Positions 61,817 through 64,000 of a stretch of 64,000 nt of DNA are shown one piece after another. The stretch's first letter is position 1; each line of letters opens with the position of its first letter. The notes under the pieces were generated by a model that was not told the DNA's origin, made no database searches, and was given only the letters and a program-made list of their open reading frames with translations. A program made the translations under genes and the position numbers. The DNA is from CAYJBH01 sp964370605 (GTDB lineage Bacteria > Bacillota > Clostridia > Oscillospirales > Ruminococcaceae): contig CAYJJX010000008.1 of assembly GCA_964370605.1 (NCBI GenBank), forward strand, positions 1-64,000. Direction: 5' to 3'.

Positions 61817-61991
61817 CTATACCACCTTTCTGTTTGTAAACGACCCGCAATGAGCAAATCAAACCTTTCTTGATGTAATAATATCATATATTTTCACTAT
61901 TTTAGCTATTGTATCACAATTTTATTTTTTTGAAAAGCAATTTTTTTAATTGCAAGCCGCTTTTGAAAATTTGCAACCTCAACATTTTGGA

Positions 61992-62007
61992 TGTTCCACG
62001 TGGAACT
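61992..62007. promoter_or_regulatory. parS-like site
   Basis: TGTTCCACGTGGAACT, a palindrome with 15 of 16 bases symmetric, resembling the ParB site TGTTTCACGTGAAACA. It lies 2.9 kb from parA in a 470-base AT-rich gap. A half site TGTTCCACGT occurs at 62571 inside the radical SAM gene. Confidence 0.75.
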
Positions 62008-62290
62008 TTTTTTCTTTGAAATTTGCTTTTGCCCATTGTTTAGGTGTTTTTTAGTTTTTTTTTGTCTTTTGTATAATCAACATCTTGTGTTTTCAAAAAA
62101 ATTTATTTTTTTCTTATTTTTGCGTTTAATTTGCTTTTTTCAACCGGAACCTGGTGTGCAATGCCTGATTCTGTAAAGCGCTGACCAATTTTCATCTCAA
62201 AGCCGCGTCAATTCTTTTGTAGCGAATCCTATGTGGCGATTGCTAGGCTTCTAAAGGACCTTTTCTGTAATGTTTGGCGTGACAAGTCTG

Positions 62291-63763
62291 TCAGTCGGTT
62301 TGCGTGCGTTCACGAATAAACCGAGGGGTTCGCCCTACAGGGTTAAGATTCTTCATGTCAATTGTCATCGCCTGCAATAGTCTTGATCGATCGATATTCT
62401 TTTCCAGATGATCGAACAATCGCGCCGCAAAGCAAAAAAGCTCTTCGCCGTGCGGTGCACCCACATGTTGCGCCACCTCTTCAAAAAGGTCAAATGGCGT
62501 CGGGTAGTGTTTCAGCGCTAAATTTAACGTCTCATCAAATTTATGTGAGTTTGAAAGCTTTTCCAGCACATGTTCCACGTCATGCAATCGGCTCAGCTGC
62601 GGTTCTGTCAGCCATGGCGTACGTATGACTTCGTATGGCGCCGACTCGCTAAAGTCACCCTGTGGACTTTCAGCCATTGGACTCCCCGGCAGAAGCTTCA
62701 AAAACCCCATCTGTAGCACATCGGGCGACAACGAATATGCCGTATTGAAGCTCTCTTTGAAAGAATCATAGTCTTCTTGTGGCAGTCCTGCAATCAGATC
62801 AATATGCACATGCAAGCCGTCCCCTTTTGTCAACAGCATTATATTGCGTTTCAGCCGCTCGATGTCTGTTTTGCGATTAATCTCCTCGAGGGTTTTGGAA
62901 TTGAAGCTTTGTAACCCTATTTCCAAGCGAAAAAGCCCCTTTGGCGCATCCACAAACGCTGCAATCAACTCTTCTGTCAACACATCGCCCGCAATTTCGA
63001 AATGAAACTGTACTCCAAGCGGAATTTCAGAACCGACACGTTCCTTTATATAGGTAATAATTTCGAATGCCCTTTGAGGGTATACATTAAAACTTCGGTC
63101 TACGAACTTTACCGTCTGCGTTCCGGAGTTAGCAAGTGTAAGAATGTCTCTCTTGACTCGCTCCATGGGGTAGAGCTTGACTCGCTCCTCTCGACCGGAA
63201 AGGCAAAAACTGCAGCGAAACGGACATCCTCTTGTTGTTTCGATATATGTTATCCGTCCACACAACCTTTCAAGGTATTCACCGGTATATGGCTCGGGCG
63301 GTGTAGACTTGCCGAAATATATGCCTCCATCAAATCCATCACGATAAACTCCTTCAATGCAGATATTGCTCTCTCGGGCTGTCAAGCTTTGCATCAATTT
63401 TGCAAACGGTATTTCCCCTTCACCACCGATTACATAATCAACATCGTCTCGGGCTATGTAGCGACTTGCATCGAAACTCACCTGCGGTCCGCCAAGTATG
63501 ATTCTGGTTGTTAAGCTTATTTTTTTTATTTCAGACAATGTGTCTAAAATATATTCGACGTTCCAGATGTATGTGCAAAATGCAATTGCGTCCGGTGCTA
63601 TTGAAAAAATTTTTTCTATCAGTTCTGATTTTTTTCGATTTATGGTCCATTCCAAAATTTCGATTTCACAATTTTCTATATCGGCTGCAGCAGATTTCAA
63701 ATACCATGCCGCAAGCGATGAGTGAATATATTTTGAGTTTATGCTTACGATAATTGTTTTCAT
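62291..63763 (-). CDS. B12-binding-type radical SAM protein with DUF4080 C-terminus
   Basis: 490 residues. N-terminal Rossmann-like domain (IILGGPQVSFD, DYVIGGEGEIPF), radical SAM cysteines C180, C184, C187 in TRGCPFRCSFC, and a C-terminal DUF4080-like domain of about 120 residues. Widespread in Clostridia as a single gene, unlike the five clustered ones; not close to them in sequence. Start: ATG 63763 after GAGG. Confidence 0.9.
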   Translation of the reverse strand: MKTIIVSINSKYIHSSLAAWYLKSAAADIENCEIEILEWTINRKKSELIEKIFSIAPDAIAFCTYIWNVEYILDTLSEIKKISLTTRIILGGPQVSFDASRYIARDDVDYVIGGEGEIPFAKLMQSLTARESNICIEGVYRDGFDGGIYFGKSTPPEPYTGEYLERLCGRITYIETTRGCPFRCSFCLSGREERVKLYPMERVKRDILTLANSGTQTVKFVDRSFNVYPQRAFEIITYIKERVGSEIPLGVQFHFEIAGDVLTEELIAAFVDAPKGLFRLEIGLQSFNSKTLEEINRKTDIERLKRNIMLLTKGDGLHVHIDLIAGLPQEDYDSFKESFNTAYSLSPDVLQMGFLKLLPGSPMAESPQGDFSESAPYEVIRTPWLTEPQLSRLHDVEHVLEKLSNSHKFDETLNLALKHYPTPFDLFEEVAQHVGAPHGEELFCFAARLFDHLEKNIDRSRLLQAMTIDMKNLNPVGRTPRFIRERTQTD

Positions 63764-63797
63764 CATCCTCAGCCTATGAAATGTTTTGTTCAACTTT

Positions 63798-63826
63798 ATT
63801 TTACATCATTATTGTTAAAAGTGCAA
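63798..63826 (-). promoter_or_regulatory. Promoter of the DUF4080 radical SAM gene
   Basis: Minus strand TTGCAC (63821-63826), 17-base spacer, TAAAAT (63798-63803). Confidence 0.65.
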
Positions 63827-63876
63827 CCTCAATTTTTGAGCTGATAAAACGGTTTATTGACACTTGCGCGACTTGC

Positions 63877-63907
63877 TGTTGAAAACCTGTCTGTTTTGTT
63901 GAAAACC
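63877..63907. repeat. Two TGTTGAAAACC direct repeats
   Basis: TGTTGAAAACC at 63877-63887 and 63897-63907, 20-base period. The strand complement GGTTTTCAACA looks like a degenerate DnaA-box type, but no TTATCCACA was found nearby. Confidence 0.35.
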
Positions 63908-64000
63908 GGCTGGCAGTTTCAAAACAAAAATGGTCACGCACACAGTTACCAAAAACTGATTTGCACACCGAAATCATTGTTTGCAAAAACCAAATATATC

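Noticed and set aside
63801..63986. 61-codon minus-strand frame at the right edge
   Set aside because: Covers the promoter of the radical SAM gene and has no coding features.
1..64000. CRISPR arrays, prophage, integrases or IS transposases
   Set aside because: No regularly spaced repeats, cas genes, phage structural genes or transposase-like frames were recognised.

Overview
This window reads as chromosome from an anaerobic, endospore-forming member of the Clostridia, probably Oscillospirales/Ruminococcaceae-like and likely a metagenome assembly because of one short run of N. The evidence is spore genes (spoVAC, spoVAD, spoVAE), the clostridial darA-holB-ricT and parA-parB-serS blocks, oxygen-sensitive radical SAM enzymes, and TTGACA-17-TATAAT promoters with AAAGGA ribosome binding sites. 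The parA/parB genes and a parS-like palindrome suggest the right end is fairly close to the replication origin.

Layout. 0-3.9 kb: a cobalamin riboswitch with an intrinsic terminator in front of cobO-btuF-btuC-btuD (B12 salvage and uptake). 3.9-9.2 kb: an atypical Lgt-family protein, a DUF1349 protein, an M20 peptidase with a DUF5058-type membrane pair, and tRNA-Arg(CCG). 9.2-12.7 kb: murC, pyridoxal kinase, trmL, queT. 12.8-19.6 kb: a large membrane protein, tagI, birA, then darA-holB-ricT and degV. 19.6-20.7 kb: a UroD-family protein.

20.9-30.9 kb is the most unusual part: a tight operon of five B12-binding-type radical SAM enzymes, a GH3-type acyl/amino-acid ligase (broken only by an assembly gap) and two acyltransferase-like proteins. 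The five radical SAM genes fall into two subtypes in the order A-B-B ... A-B, so a module appears to have been duplicated. The operon looks like an undescribed biosynthetic or lipid-modification pathway, and it would need the cobalamin that the btu operon brings in.

31-49 kb: a speA-like PLP enzyme with a QueG-like ferredoxin, spoVAC-spoVAD, coaX, envelope proteins and glycosyltransferases, an HD-GYP protein, DUF1846, an HtrA protease, ilvE, mazF-spoVAE, acpS, an AEC transporter and an aldolase. Three palindromic MITE-like repeats lie here, all in intergenic gaps. 49-64 kb: rmlB-rmlD-rmlA with a glycosyltransferase, NYN and DUF2284 proteins, serS, parB-parA, a methyltransferase, a GNAT, a lipoprotein, parS and a DUF4080-type radical SAM.

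A second cross-cutting signal is a recurrent structured leader (two hairpins inside a closing helix, then AAGAAAGGAATGG and the start codon 9-12 nt later). It is found immediately upstream of at least five and perhaps eight unrelated genes, mostly between genes of the same operon. It moves several start codons downstream of the longest-ORF starts.
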